From NCBI RefSeq assembly GCF_019320115.1, contig NC_089591.1, positions 18,392,502 through 18,456,501 of the forward strand: a stretch of DNA of 64,000 bases, read 5' to 3'. This DNA is from Miscanthus floridulus (taxonomy: Eukaryota; Streptophyta; Magnoliopsida; Poales; Poaceae). This document shows positions 1 to 12,185 of the stretch, one piece after another (the stretch's first letter is position 1; each line of letters begins with the position of its first letter). The notes under the pieces are model-generated. The model was not told where the DNA came from. It searched no databases and worked only from the letters and a program-made list of their open reading frames with translations. Both the position numbers and the translations under genes were made by a program.

Positions 1-686
1 AGTTGCATACATACTTTCTCTCATATATAACATAACTAGTCGGGCTACATGTTTTGCTGTTAGTGTACCTAGACAAGAATTTCATTTTAGCCCAACCCCA
101 TAATTATATATGCAGAATGTAAATCTGGGCTCTAGGTTGTAATCTAAATACTTCCATATATATATATACCCATATATATATATATAATTCAGTATCAAAG
201 CTACCCGAACATAAATACGTCCTACATATACATATAAATATGCATACAAAGTCGTATCAAAGCTAACCCATAATTAAATACCTCCATATATATGAGACAT
301 ATATATACTTTAGTATCAAAGCTAACTCTCCCCATAGTCTGCATGCTCACATCTTGCGGTCATGCCACTGTGATGATGATTGGCATCTTACCTTAGGCAT
401 ATAGGCATTTGATCCATACATTACCACTCAAGTGAATGGCATCCATACAATAGCACGCCGTATGGACGATGAAATTGAAACCCCCCAAGTTAGTACTTAA
501 TTAGCCACATGAAGTCCTTAACTGGGCATAAAAGAAGTATTTACTGGCACACTTTAGATTCAAACTCTAGGTTTTTAAACACCTATATATATAACTATAA
601 GTTGCTAAAACTAGTTTTGGAAAACAAAAACCTTTGTTCTAATTACACATGTGACAATTAATGTTAAATCTTGCTCTGATGCCAAC
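1..686 (-). mobile_element. 5' leader fragment of a second, tandem copy of chromovirus D
   Basis: This stretch matches 36327-37009, the leader between the primer binding site and ORF0 of element D, and it lies in the same orientation. It sits directly beside the left LTR (from 687). It is therefore internal sequence of a further copy that continues left of the window, not LTR. AT-rich (TA)n runs near 155-185 are shared with the right copy around 36480-36510. No coding sequence is seen. Confidence 0.8.
673..684 (-). other. Degenerate tRNA-Met-type primer binding site (left copy)
   Basis: On the minus strand it reads TGGCATCAGAGC, one base from the TGGTATCAGAGC that pairs with initiator tRNA-Met in many plant LTR elements. 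It lies two bases outside the LTR edge at 687, as in the right copy. Confidence 0.75.
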
Positions 687-3581
687 TGTCGTAGAACCAA
701 CCAATTTATAAGAGCACAAGTACAATGGCAGCCCGCAAGCGGCCATACTGTCATACTTAAGCCCATATAAACCCGGTAGCCCATCGAGTACCACGACGGG
801 TCTCGATTAACCATCAACATACAACCAAGATCGTACATGATTCAACATACATGTCACATGTTACATAAGGTTCACAAATATAGTTCATTCATTAGAGTAT
901 GAATTAAGGTTATTACAAACCAAGTTCAGTAAATAGTAGCGAAAGCAAATTAAAGTTTGAAGCTAACATTTGCCATCATAGTTCAAATAAAGTGCCAACT
1001 CGTGATCACACTCCCACAAAAGCATATAAGAAGGATTTATAAGAGATGCTTGCCTAGGGCTCACTCCTCATCCATGGTGGGACAGAAGTAGTTCTTGCAA
1101 TAGCCATGATAAACTATACCATCAATGGGAATAAAACTCTAAGTACGAGAAGGTACTTAGCTAACTGACCCGTCATAAACCAAAATAAGGTGACTCTAAG
1201 TATTATGCAAGGCTTTATAAGTGGAGGTAGCTTGACAACATTTTGCCTAAAAAGCAACTAATGTAGTTGTACAATTATACTTTGGTCATGGGGATGCCAA
1301 GTTTCTCACTGTCTAGGAGAGACAGCGATTTGAATTAATTTCAACCAGCTGGGAATTTATTCCTAACACAAACCTAGGTAGACTAGATCAATGGTCACCT
1401 TAGGTCATCTTTGGTACAACTCAGGTCCACACTTCATGGGTTCACCCAGCACCGTACAATTAGGGACAATCAGCTGCTAGGACGTTCAGGCCCGGCCTGC
1501 CCTTGGGCTCATGTCTAGCTCCCCGCACATCCTTACTACCATCCAGAGTGTGCACTTTTATAGAATGGGATGGGAACGAGTTATCCAGCTAGCAAAGTGA
1601 TAGGCATACATTCAATCTTGTTCGAAGTGCCAACAATGGTACAGTCCTTAACCAACATAGATGGAATCACATGAGTTAAGCTACACATAGACTCTACTCG
1701 GTCTCCATTTACATTACCCTATGATTCTTTTCCACGATAGCAAATATAGCCAACCATGCTTCGGTTATCACCTATATCTCGTAGGTGACAGGAAATCACC
1801 CGACTTCAACCAGTCTAAGCATGGCAAAGCATATCTTTGATCCTGGACCTATACAGGGTTAAAGGTATATGTAACTGGACAAGGTAGTTCTATGCACCAA
1901 GTGTTTTCAATCAACTCTTATAACCTAATGCATCAAACATAAAGGACTCAAGTAATATTTTGTAAAACATGGGAGACTTAGAATGCTCTGGGGCTTGCCT
2001 TTGAGGAAAGAGGTTGGCCGGTGATCCAGGCACTCAGGGAGATCTTTGAGAGTATACTCCTCTTCTCCTAGAGTTGTGGCCTAAGGCGTCTCCTGTTGAT
2101 CCTCCTCTTCTTCGTTGAACTCCAACAAAGTTATTTCTTTGGATGATCTTATATGCATGAGTATGAATTAAGATATCATGAATGCATATATGATGACATG
2201 TATAATATGATATGATATAATGAATGCATCCTCATAAGTGTTTTTTATGACATTGCATTAAAGTAATAACAAGTTGCATCTTGTTTACTGAGTAGGTGCA
2301 TATCTCTTCTCTACTACTTAAGCAAACACTTATGTAAATTATTTTCTAGACTACAAGACAGCAGCCACTAGTTTTGACCATAACTAGAGTTATACACATT
2401 AAAATAATATGGTTGTGGACATTCTCTAAAGCTTATGAAATTGCCTACAACTTTGTTTTAATCATCTTAATGTGATCCAACATTTATCTAGGTCAAACAA
2501 TTCAATCCCTCAGATCTATCCAGCGAGCAAGCATTTCTGACTATAGACTTCTAACAGCTATAATTCTTAAACCATAAGGCACATGACTATGAAAATTTAA
2601 CACTAGGTAGATAAGTAAGTTATCTACACTTTGTTATAAAACAAGTTTTATAGAAAAGACCATCATCATCATGGAATTATCATCACAACCGAAACTATAC
2701 AAACAGTCATCTAGTTGAATTATAAAGCAATAATTAACTAGTTGCATACAACCCATTGCTTTTAAGCCTAACTAATAACATCAATAGATCCTATGCATCT
2801 CAAGCACCATAGAAAACATTATGGTTAAACATAACTAAATTATTTATATCCATTTATAAATTTCCATTGATAATAAGGTTATTTAAAGGATAAATAATTC
2901 TAGTGCTTAATAAATTCTGATAAAATTATAGTAGCCTACAAATAACCTCAATGGTCTACTGTACAAACTTCGTCCAATGGGATAAGTATAACTACCTCTA
3001 CAAAAATGACAAGGTACATAGGCTTATTTTAGCAAAAATAGTTTAGCATAGTGAAGAGTGTCAACCAATAGATTCAATATTTTTCTTACACTCCTCCATG
3101 CATAAAAATATTGTGTCAAAATTTGCATGATCGTATGATATGTATTTTTACCCCAATTAATTTCACTAGAAGCTAGCAATTAATTAGGATTAAATATGAA
3201 CACCATACTCAAAGTAAGGCCACTACAAGTTTAGTATTTTTTCTAGCTAGATCATGTCAACACAAGACCAGCAAAATTGGAATCACAATTTTATCACCTT
3301 TCTAGCTCAAGTTATGCATGTAACAAGATAGAAACCATTTAAAAACCATTTATCTAGCTACATTTTATTCTCTAAGAAAAATACTAGAAACTAGTGTATC
3401 TCATATTTTTATCAAATACTACACTTCAATACGAAATTAACAAAATTTGATTCACCAAAATTGGACACTCCTAGCTTGAGATATGAATTTTTGGAAGATG
3501 CATTTAAATCTATGAAATAAATTCAGAAAATCAAATATCATACACACCGATAGTCGAGGCCCGCGGTCAACGGGGACCCAC
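687..3581 (-). repeat. Shared LTR of chromovirus D, part 1
   Basis: This is the U5-side part of a roughly 4.6-kb LTR. It is collinear with 37010-40071 of the right LTR and is cut at 3581 by element A; the rest resumes at 16773. It starts TGTCG (plus), giving the expected CA end in element orientation. Relative to the right LTR it lacks about 150 bp near position 1275 (present at about 37616-37767). No genes are seen. It is AT-rich with many short poly-AT tracts. Confidence 0.85.
3577..3581. repeat. Target site duplication of element A, left
   Basis: CCCAC. It is repeated at 16768-16772. The uninterrupted right LTR of D reads GGGACCCACCTGTCAG at this place (about 40066), which confirms the insertion point. 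Confidence 0.9.
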
Positions 3582-5537
3582 AATTGGCGTGAAAATGTGG
3601 TAGCCACACCGGGTGGACATGCAGCAAGCCAGAACTATCTGGGGATCTATCGGGCTTCAATGCAGGACCAGTCGATCATATGAATTCAGAATGGTGTGCC
3701 AGTTAATTTGACCTGCAATTGACAAGAAGAGAAAGTTTATCAATAATTTAGGATGGAACAAGGTGGTTTTGCCTAGATAGTTCTAAGTGTGCCACTTCGG
3801 GAGCAGCCTGACGGGAAAATCGACTAAATAGCCGATACAAGAAGAAATCGACTGTTAAGGACTGTAACGCTCGCGGATCATGATTGATTTTATAGTAACG
3901 AATACAATACACCTAGTTTTAATGGTCCTTTCCTTTAAGCTATTAACATGTATGCGTCAAAGATACATCACTAGCTAAATTAGATTTGATCAATACGTGG
4001 TGTAGAGACAATGAATCCAGTGAAAAGGGATATACCACGCAAACAATCGACTATTCGATATAAATAGATCTACGAACTGTCTAGATCTATCTATTACCGT
4101 CAACAGTGAGGTTCGACCGGATCAATGCAGCTATGATGATGATGATAGTCTAGAACAAAAAAATCCATAGAACCAACCATACTCCAATAGGTTCATGAAG
4201 GCGTGCCATATCTATGAAAGCATAGGCGAATCAACTAAAATAGCTGATTTACGTAGAAAAATGGATTACAGCATGTGAACAATTGACTATTTAATATGGA
4301 TAGATCTATAAACTCATCAAATCTAACCTATTATCCTTAATTGTGGGGTTCAACCGGATTGATGGCAGCCATGATAAAGATATCAGATCAAACCTTCAAA
4401 ATAAATAGATCTATTCACATTTAATAGAATCATAAAGACACACCATAAGTGTTAAAGTACTGACAATCGGCTATTCAACCGATGCAGGCATAGCAAACAA
4501 CCACTGTCATGCCTGGTCGAAAGCAAATCTACCAACAAGCATACTCTGCTTTAAAGTGCTAATAGTGGGGATTGACCGGATTGTTACAGCCATGATAGCG
4601 AGCTATAGACCAGATTCAACTAGCTAGTAAACCCTCTCAAGATTAGACATGCCTTAGCCACGTACTATGCATGATCAAGATCAAAGTAAAATGGCCGATA
4701 AAACATAATATGTCGTTTAAAGTAAGAACCATCATAATGTGACAAAATAAACGATAGACTAAAAGGATGTGAGGCCGATCTAGATCGATCTAGATCGGGT
4801 AGGTTGATGTTGCTGAAACTGATGGCAATAAGAACATCAGTAAGATCGGTAACTTAATGAATCTACCCGAAAGGATGTCTCCCTTAGGTAGAGCCGATAA
4901 CTTGACCTTAATCTAATTTGAGCAGTGGAGGTCAAACTTAACTGATGCTGCCATACTTGAACTAGATAAGGATCGATAACTAACTTATACTAGAGCTCAT
5001 AAGAGGTCGGCCAGACCGATGTTGCCTTACATACAAAAGTACAAACCATGACAGTACTTACAGACAAGCCGAAGGTCGACCAGATTGGTGCAGCCCTACT
5101 TGTTGAAGAACCCACCAAGATCTATTGTACTCCTACTCCTAAGGGTTGGCACGAAGCCGAAAAAAAGTAATTGGTATTGATCGATTGGATCATCTTTTAC
5201 AATAGCAGGGGTCCAATATTTATAACCGGTACATAAACATGAATCCTACTCAAGTATGACTCATTACAATCTTTGGTATAAGAGATAACATTCCTAACTT
5301 AAGATAACTTGGACCCTAATATTTTCCTTTTTGTAGAGTCTGACATGTTCTCCCCCTAGATGCCATCTATATATAGTCCTGATGATATTGTCTGCTGACG
5401 TCATCTATAAAATAGCCGATTTTGACACTACATCAAAACCAGCTAACCTCGATTCACACCCTGATTGATCCCTTGATGATACAATTTTATAAGCCTTGAG
5501 TTCCCGCGTTCTTCTTTCCCAAATTTTGGTGTAAACA
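3582..5537 (-). repeat. 3' LTR of element A
   Basis: It matches 14836-16767 along its length. It ends GTGTAAACA (plus), giving TGTTTACACC as the LTR start in element orientation. The outer edge has lost the TG seen in the other copy (TGTCGATGCG there, AATTGGCG here). Both copies share three spaced degenerate repeats (see 4040-4600). Confidence 0.88.
4040..4600. repeat. Degenerate tandem repeats of about 230 bp inside the LTR of A
   Basis: A conserved box of the form GGTTCGACCGGATYGATGCAGCCATGAT occurs at 4106-4137, 4342-4377 and 4565-4597, spaced 236 and 223 bp, with related flanks such as TAGATCTAT and CAATCGACTATT. The same three boxes occur in the other LTR at 15332-15364, 15570-15603 and 15792-15822. 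Weaker relatives follow near 4990 and 5070. Confidence 0.65.
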
Positions 5538-5556
5538 CATGCCTCCTAATTTTGGG
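5538..5556 (-). other. Polypurine tract of element A
   Basis: The minus strand reads a purine-rich AAAATTAGGAGGCATG directly before the LTR start. It is the presumed plus-strand DNA priming site. Confidence 0.6.
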
Positions 5557-6393
5557 ATAAAAGTAATTTTATTCCAAAATTACCACATCTGTACCCTCAA
5601 TGGGTCCATTGTCATGGATAGAGAACCTTGATCTAGGGCCTACCAACATCCTTGCCTGCTTATGAGCCTACACTTTAAAGCTTCATGAGTGCACTATTGC
5701 TTCATGGGCGCTTGGATTCAATGTTCCTAGACCGACTATAAATGCTTATCTAACCATGGCGAGAGCAACCCAACGACTCAGTTATGTTTCCCTTCTGCTT
5801 GCCTCCTCGAGTGCCCTTGGCTCTACTAGACCCTTCATGGTCTGATTCCTTACTATGAAGGTCTTGAGTGGTTAGAAGAATTCTTGTGCATAATGTGATT
5901 GTGTCACCCATTTCAGCGCCTTGTCGAGCATGAGGATCAGCTGCTGCGGTTAGAAGAATTCTTGTGATGTCACCTGAGTTTTCTCACCACCAGCGCAGAG
6001 CTGTTCTGGTGTTTGCAAGGGTTCAAATGTGTGGACACCTTCCTCTTGTTCACTCTATCAAGTGCTCATGCCAAAAAATTAGTTGGAGCAGGTGATCCTT
6101 TCTCTCCCCTGATACTACTTCTATCAATGGGCCGATATGACTTGGTTCATGATGACCTTCGGCCTTGTGGGGATCCAAACTCCCTTCAATCTAGGGAAAT
6201 CTTAGTGGGTCGATCATTGGTCAATGTAAACCCTTTGTATCAATCCCATGGTATCTGTAATTATGGGAAGTAACAAGTCTCAATCCTGTTGTGCTTCCGT
6301 GAACCGTTCCCTGAATTTTCGGAGTGTTGATCTATTTTCATAACTGACTTCAATTCCATACCCCTGATGAAGTCTATCTTTTCATCTCCCAGG
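5557..6393 (+). other. 3' region of A with an unrecognised antisense ORF
   Basis: No retroelement domain is seen. The plus strand (antisense to gag-pol) holds an 86-codon frame at 6013-6273 with no family I recognise. It lies upstream of two related antisense gene copies (6493 and 7578) and could be the tail of a larger broken antisense gene, but I see no similarity to either copy. It should be treated as possible only. Confidence 0.25.
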
Positions 6394-6402
6394 CTATATA
6401 TA
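6394..6402 (+). promoter_or_regulatory. TATA box of antisense gene copy 1
   Basis: CTATATATA lies 99 bp before the ATG at 6493, on the strand opposite gag-pol. Copy 2 has a TATA box at the matching place, which supports a real promoter. Confidence 0.5.
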
Positions 6403-6492
6403 CGGGCCATGGTCGTGGACCAAAAAACAACCTGCTTTGTCCCAAACCTTCTATGCCTTCGGTGAATTTTGCTTTCTAATAGGCTCGAAGAC

Positions 6493-7112
6493 ATGGAGAA
6501 CAACAAGAGGCCTACCGAAGAGGCCCTTGATGAGTGTGTGCACCATACCAGCGTCTTCGTCACTAGGAGGATGCAACCCATGATCTTGGGTGAATGGACT
6601 TTCATCTGAATGCGCTATAGGATGCTCTCATCATCTCGAAACATGGGGCCAACTCCACTCAAGCGAGGATGGCTGAGGCCAAGGCTAGAATTATGGGTGA
6701 GATATCCACCACAATTCTTTGTTTCTTTTAGTGACGTGTTCAAGATCTTGATTATCCCTTCCTTGAATCTTTCTAGACCTATTGGCCTAGTTGGAATGCC
6801 TTTGATCAGCTACAGAGTATGCAGTAGGATTCATCAACGCCAGGGGTGTTGTGTCGGTGGTTCGCTTGTATGACGTCCCAAACTGCATCAGGGAAGTTGC
6901 CCTTCATGGTGTTTGTCATGGTGCTACCATGGCATTGGCTATTGCGCAAGCTTGCTCTAGCCATGAGCTTCGACTTCTTCCCCATGGTTTCCTAGCCACC
7001 AAACACCTGAAGGACCATGAGTGCCTGGTCAAGGACTTCTTCAACACCACCAACTCCGTAGCCCTCACTTCCTAGGCTGAAGACATAGTGAGCAAAGTGT
7101 TCCCTGACCCTT
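6493..7112 (+). pseudogene. Antisense gene of element A, degenerate copy 1
   Basis: This is a broken relative of the two-exon gene at 7578-7984. The first part (ATG 6493) has a TEEALDE...RRMQ stretch that parallels TAEDLLE...RRMR of copy 2; it then runs into a stop at 6607. The last part (about 6985-7112) has GFLATKHLKDHECLVKDF, parallel to GFLMADDLDTHEDLIKDF in copy 2, then AEDIVSKVF parallel to AQDIVNRVF. A TAG separates these blocks. The two copies are offset by about 1.09 kb, so this is a tandem duplication. The middle (6610-6980) is not alignable by eye, and splice sites are not certain. The function is unknown. Confidence 0.5.
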
Positions 7113-7445
7113 AGTTTGTAATAGGAGAAGCTAGCAAACAATTTCTTTATTTTAAGTGACTCCTCTTTTGCCACATACTCATGTTCCATGTACCAATTTG
7201 TAAGAAGTTTTCTGGCATGTTGCGTGTCTCCTCGAGGTTTAGTAGAATAGCCATTTTAGATTAGCCGATTTCGACTTCTGATTCAATTAAATCTAAAAAT
7301 AGCTCTTATGGTAAAACTTTTCAAATTCCTCCCCGGTCATCAATCACCTGCATTTTCCCTTGGTACTGGCAGAATGACGCTCCCACTTCCATTAATTGGG
7401 CTTGCCTTTGCATATTCTGAGATATCAACCATCCCGTCTCTATGG

Positions 7446-7454
7446 CTATAAACA
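7446..7454 (+). promoter_or_regulatory. TATA box of antisense gene copy 2
   Basis: CTATAAACA lies 132 bp before the ATG at 7578 and is preceded by GTCTCTATGG, in the style of a plant core promoter. Orientation is opposite to element A. Confidence 0.5.
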
Positions 7455-7577
7455 TTGGCTAAGGGCTCTGGTTTCAAGCATATCTACACTTGCAACTGCC
7501 TCTATTCTCTGTACTTCTCCACCTTCACAAACCCTATAGTAGTTTCCCTTCTTCTTCCATGATCTAGGCCAGCATCC

Positions 7578-7984
7578 ATGGTAGGAGAAGATCACCGTGG
7601 CAAGCACACAGCGGAAGATCTCCTGGAGGAGGAGGTCCTGGTTAGCCAGTGGGTCCGCCGCATGAGGTAAGACTGAACACTCCCTTCCATAGCGAGAATC
7701 ATCTCCTAAGCATTTGTAGGCTCATCCTCAATGACAGCCTTTGGTCACTGCCTCCTAGGACCAGTGAGCCTTCTACCGCCGCATCTGCTGCTGTCACGCC
7801 AGACTCGTTGTCAGACTCCTCCGACTCCTATAATGGGCATGACCTCCGCACCATGGAGCCGGGCTTTCTGATGGCCGATGACCTCGACACACATGAGGAC
7901 CTAATCAAGGACTTCGAAGACGCTACAACAGCCATTGTGGACATCACTTCAGCTCAGGACATTGTAAATAGGGTGTTCAATTAG
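7578..7984 (+). CDS. Antisense two-exon gene in 3' region of element A, intact
   Basis: Exon 1 (7578-7666) begins with ATG and ends at MRR-type codons before GTAAGA. A 92-bp intron ends in CTCCTAG. Exon 2 (7759-7984) continues in the same frame to TAG. The joined frame encodes about 104 residues without a stop: a charged start with an ELLEEE-like helix, a Ser/Thr/Ala-rich middle (SLSDSSDS), and an acidic helical end (EDLIKDFEDA...IVNRVF). I recognise no domain, membrane segment or signal peptide. A broken copy lies 1.09 kb upstream. Antisense ORFs between integrase and the 3' LTR are known in Tat-lineage elements; that this one is expressed, and the splice choice, are inference from the sequence. 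It is one of very few undamaged frames in the window. Confidence 0.55.
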
Positions 7985-8385
7985 CTTGTACCTAGTACAA
8001 ACTGATCAATGAATGAAATCCCTATTTTTCTATGATCGCATCTTAGTGAACTTCCTACAATATCTTTGTATACATCATGATTGTCTCTATATTTGTTTTT
8101 GCTCTATAGGTGATACATATCATATCATCTTTTACCCCTTTGGGTTCATGTTTTGAACTAGAGGCGATACCCTTCTGGTACCGACTATTAGAGCCGATGA
8201 CTGAACAAACCGGCTATCAAGTATTAGTCCAAACGCTAGGATAATATTTCTTTAGATACTTTCCATTGATCGCCCTGTCAAATTCCTCTTCTCTTCCTAG
8301 TGATTCCAAAATATAAGCATTGCCAGGCGCACAGCGTTTAATCTGATAAAGTCCCTCCTAGTTAGGTGACCTTTTGTCGAACTTG

Positions 8386-9393
8386 CTATCTCTTAACCCT
8401 GATCGGCAATTTCACTTTCCAGACCAAGTCTCCTTTAGAAAATTGTTTGCTCTTGACCTTCTTATTGTAATACTTCACAATCCTTAGCTTATTGGCTTCG
8501 ATATCCTCAAGAGCACATAGCCAATGGCAACTTAAGTCTTCTAAGTCATCTACCATAAGATTCTTGTAAACTTTGGCTGATAAATCATTTTGCAACGTGA
8601 CATGCCTCGATCCAGTTTGAATCTCCCAAGGAAGAACTGCATTATGACCATACAAAAGTTCATAAGGTGATGCTTTAATTGATCCATGATAGGCCATCCT
8701 ATATGCCCATAATGCTTCATTAAGCGTTGAATAGCACTACCTTGGCTATTCTTTGATCTTTTTCTTGATTAGCTTAATCATAATTTGATTGGACGCCTCT
8801 CCCTGGCCATTAGCCTGAGCATAGTAAGGAGAAGAATTTAATAACTTAATTTCCATACTAGCAGCAAAATCTCTGAACTCTTCTGATGTGAACATTGTCC
8901 CCAGATCAGTAGTAATAGTTTGAGGAATCCCAAAATGATACACAATATGCTCCTTGACAAAATCAACCATGTACTTTGAGGTTACCGTCTTCAAAGGAAT
9001 TGCCTCAACCCACTTAGTGAAGTAATCTGTTGCTACCAATATAAACTTATGTCCTTTACTTGAAGGCAGAAAAATCTAGCCAATTAAATCAATTCCCCAA
9101 CCTTGAAACAGCCATTGTTTGATTATTGGATTCAAAGCCAATGCGGGCGATTTGTGAATATTACCAAAACATTGACAATCCTGACACCCCTTATAATAAT
9201 CAAAACAATCTTCTAGTATTGTTGGCCAGAAATATCCAGTCATGCATATAATCCAATTCATCTTATAAGCCGATTGATGAGCTCCACATATCTCTTCATG
9301 TACCTCACCCGTCAACACTTTAGCTTCTTCTTGATTTAAACATTTAAGCAACACCCCATCGACTGTCTTGTAATATAGCTGATCATCTAGCAA
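8386..9393 (-). pseudogene. Integrase of element A (broken)
   Basis: Integrase inserts retroelement cDNA into the genome. Read right to left: an H2C2 zinc-binding region (VHEEICGAH ... CFDYYKGCQDCQ) at about 9310-9160, the catalytic core at 9039-8746 with the three acidic residues in ATDYFTKW, TTDLGTMF and ANGQGEASNQ, then the C-terminal part at 8697-8386 (SPYELLYGHNAVLPWE; FSKGDLVWK). Stops or frame changes fall at 9076-9039 and 8746-8697, so no continuous protein is made. No chromodomain is seen, as expected for Tat elements. Most close relatives have QVEA where this copy has QGEA. Confidence 0.85.
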
Positions 9394-9582
9394 GACATAC
9401 TTGGTCGATTTATACCTTAGTTTCCTAGTAACCTTCTATGATGGATTATTAAGGTAATCGGTTATTTTAACTCTCCAATCATTAGTCAAGGTTTCACTAC
9501 TTAGGATATCTTGAAACACTCAATAACCAGACGCACTTTGAGCTAACCTATTAGCCTCTTGATTCTGTGCTCTTGGAATTTG

Positions 9583-9891
9583 CTAAAGAGAAATATGAGG
9601 AAACTCCTTGAGTAACCTCTGGCATTCATCGTAGTACCCCCTCAGAATATCATCTTTACATTCATATAGGATGATCAACTGATTAATAATTAATTGTGAA
9701 TCTCTAAATACTTCAATTGACTCGGCCTTTACATCATGAAGAAGTTGAAGTCCCTTAAGAATAACTATATATTCTGCTTGATTATTGGTAGTCATTGGTT
9801 TAGTTGGCAAAGCAAACTCAAAACTTGCCCCCTCGAGGTGAAACAATAACAATGCTAATGCCACCACCTTGCTTGCACGATGATCCATCAA
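9583..9891 (-). pseudogene. Second (archaeal-type) RNase H of element A
   Basis: This is a 102-codon stretch between the RT-linked RNase H and integrase. The motifs NNQAEYIVILKGL and FRDSQLIINQL match the second and third acidic motifs of the additional RNase H of Tat-lineage elements. The first acidic motif lies upstream near the 9891 break. In the family this domain is thought to supplement or replace the RT-linked RNase H. The frame does not continue into integrase without stops. Confidence 0.75.
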
Positions 9892-9901
9892 AGAATAACG
9901 T

Positions 9902-11362
9902 TTAAGGTATCAACTCTACATAGCCAATACTCGGCTTATGATGCCGAGTGACAAAATTGACTATTACTTGCCCCTTGACCGCTTTAGCCGATTTGTATCT
10001 CAAGTCAAATTCTGACAATGCAAGAATCCACTTCCCCATTCTCCCATTTAATATCGACATTGATAGCATGTGTTTGATCACATCAGCCTTAGAAACAACT
10101 GTACACTTAGCCAATAACAAGTAATGTCGCAACTTAGTGCAAGAGAAATATAAGCACAAGCATAACTTTTCAATAGGAGAATATCTTATTTCTGGATCCA
10201 AAAGCCTTCTACTTAGATAGAAAACAACTTGTTCTTTTCCTTCAAACTCTTGCATTAAGGCCGATCCAATTGTTTGGTTATCGGCCGACACGTACAACTT
10301 GAAAGGCTTACCTTGCTAAGGAGGGACTAGCATGGGTGGACATTTCATATATTCTTTTATCTCCTCAAATGCCTTTTGTTGTATGTCACCCCATTTAAAT
10401 TATTGATCATTTTTCAACTTCAACAAAGGAGAAAACGGCAGAACCTTTTCTAAGAAATTTGAAATAAATCTCCTGATAAAATTAATCTTTCCAAGCAAAC
10501 ATTATAACTCTATTTTAGTAGTCGGGGGCACTGCTTTGTCAATTGCTTTCATACTTTTTTGACCAATTTTGATTCCTCTCTCGTGGACCAAAAAACCCAA
10601 AAATTGTCCAGCTGACACTCCAAAGGCACACTTATTGGGATTCATCTTTAAACCTTGTTTTCTTGTGCACTCCAAAGTCTCCCGCAAATCAGCTAGATGT
10701 TCCTTGTACCCTTTAGATTTTACCATTACATCATCAATGTAGATTTCAACAATCCTACTAATCAACTTATGAAAAATATAATTCATCGCTCTCTGATAAG
10801 TTGCACTAGCATTCTTCAAACCAAAGGTCATCACAACCCATTCAAATAAATCGATTGCACCAGGACACCTAAAAGCTATTTTTGCTATATCTTCCTAAGC
10901 CATAAAAATTTGATTATATCCTACATTGCCATCCATAAAACTAATAACCTTGTGCCTGGCTGCTACATCTACCAACATATCAGCTATTGACATCAGATAA
11001 CCATCCATGGGTGTAGCCTTGTTCAGATCTCTGAAATTGATGCAAACTCTTAACTTCCCATTTTTCTTATACACAGGAACAACACTCGATATCCACCCTG
11101 CATATCGGCATGGTCAAATAAATTTTGCTTCTAGTAATCTTTCAGTCTCCTTTTTGATATCATCAAGAATGTTTGGGTTAAATCTCCTCGGAGCTTGTTT
11201 AAACGGCCAATATCCAGGTTTGATTGGCAACCAATGTTCAACAATTGATCGATCTAGACCAGGCATCTCATAACATTCCCAAGCAAAATAATCTTTAAAT
11301 TCCTTTAATAAATCTATCAACTCTTGCTTATACTCAACATCCAACTTAGCACTTACATACAT
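9902..11362 (-). pseudogene. Reverse transcriptase-RNase H of element A (broken)
   Basis: The polymerase copies element RNA to DNA. The N-terminal part is at 11362-11114 (YFAWECYEMPGLD; PRRFNP). The palm follows with FMDGNVGYNQIFMA at about 10920, FGLKNASATYQRAMN, and the catalytic box YIDDVMVKS at about 10740. The RT-linked RNase H is at 10297-9902 (YVSADNQTIGSALMQE; FYLSRRLLDPE). An in-frame TAG follows IFMA and further breaks occur near 10500-10300 and 11114. The catalytic aspartates of RT survive. Confidence 0.85.
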
Positions 11363-11801
11363 CGGCCTAGGCCTGTCTCTAGGACCAATATCTATCTCTA
11401 ATTCATCGGTCCGACAGTAAAGCCATGTCCTAGTTTACCATCTATACCATCTATTGGATTAGCCATTAAAACAAACTCTCAGAGCTGACTACTTGGATCA
11501 GGCTGTTGGCTTTCATCATTGATTTTAATGAAGCCTCATTCCCATAGCTTGCTAGAAAAACATTCCAAGTCTTCCAGTTCCCAATACATTGGATCAGTCG
11601 TTCCTATACTCACAGAATCATCAGCATGAACCAGCTCAACATCATCTCCATGCCACTGAATTAAGCATTGATGCATAGTCGATGATACACAACAATTTGC
11701 ATGAATTCAATCATGACCAAGGAGTAAACTGTATGAACCTTTTCCATCAATGACAAAGAATGTGGTGAGCAAAGTCTTACTTCCGATTATCAATTCGATA
11801 T

Positions 11802-12185
11802 TTATTGCCCCCTGGTCTTGGATGCATCACCCCCAAAATCCTTAAGCATCATGTCAGTCTCAATCAAATCTCCTAGTCCCTTGCCAAGCTTGTAAAAAGT
11901 AGTATAAGGCATAAGATTAACAGAAGCACCTCCATCCACCAACATTTTGCTCATCGGCTTCCCATCAACGAAACCTTTTACATATAAAGCTTTTAATTGC
12001 TGATGCTTGACTGGCTTATCGAATATAGCTTGCTGTATAACTATCAACTTGGCAACTTCTAATTCATCAAAATCTAAATAGACTTCTTGGTCTGCTAGAG
12101 CTCTAAATTTTGATGGCAACAAAAAAGCCATTTGAATATTAGCCGATGGTTGACCCCTATCGATTGTTTGTTTGGCATGCCACAC
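11802..12185 (-). pseudogene. Aspartic protease of element A
   Basis: Retropepsin-like protease that processes the polyprotein. The active-site motif is VDGGASVNLMPY at about 11935, followed by the hydrophobic flap-like region. Upstream it carries FRALADQEVYLDFDELEVAKLIV, typical of the gag-protease linker in Tat-lineage polyproteins. The frame is open for 127 codons and then breaks before RT. The 11363-11801 gap keeps scattered pol-linker coding traces with stops. Confidence 0.75.

Noticed and set aside
1..3581. Whole left end (1-3581) taken as LTR of D
   Set aside because: The primer-site complement at 673-684 and the match of 1-686 to the leader at 36327-37009 show that the LTR begins at 687.
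7578..7984. Antisense gene of A as a host gene captured by the element
   Set aside because: No similarity to a host protein is visible, and antisense ORFs in this position are a lineage trait, so capture is not supported from sequence alone.
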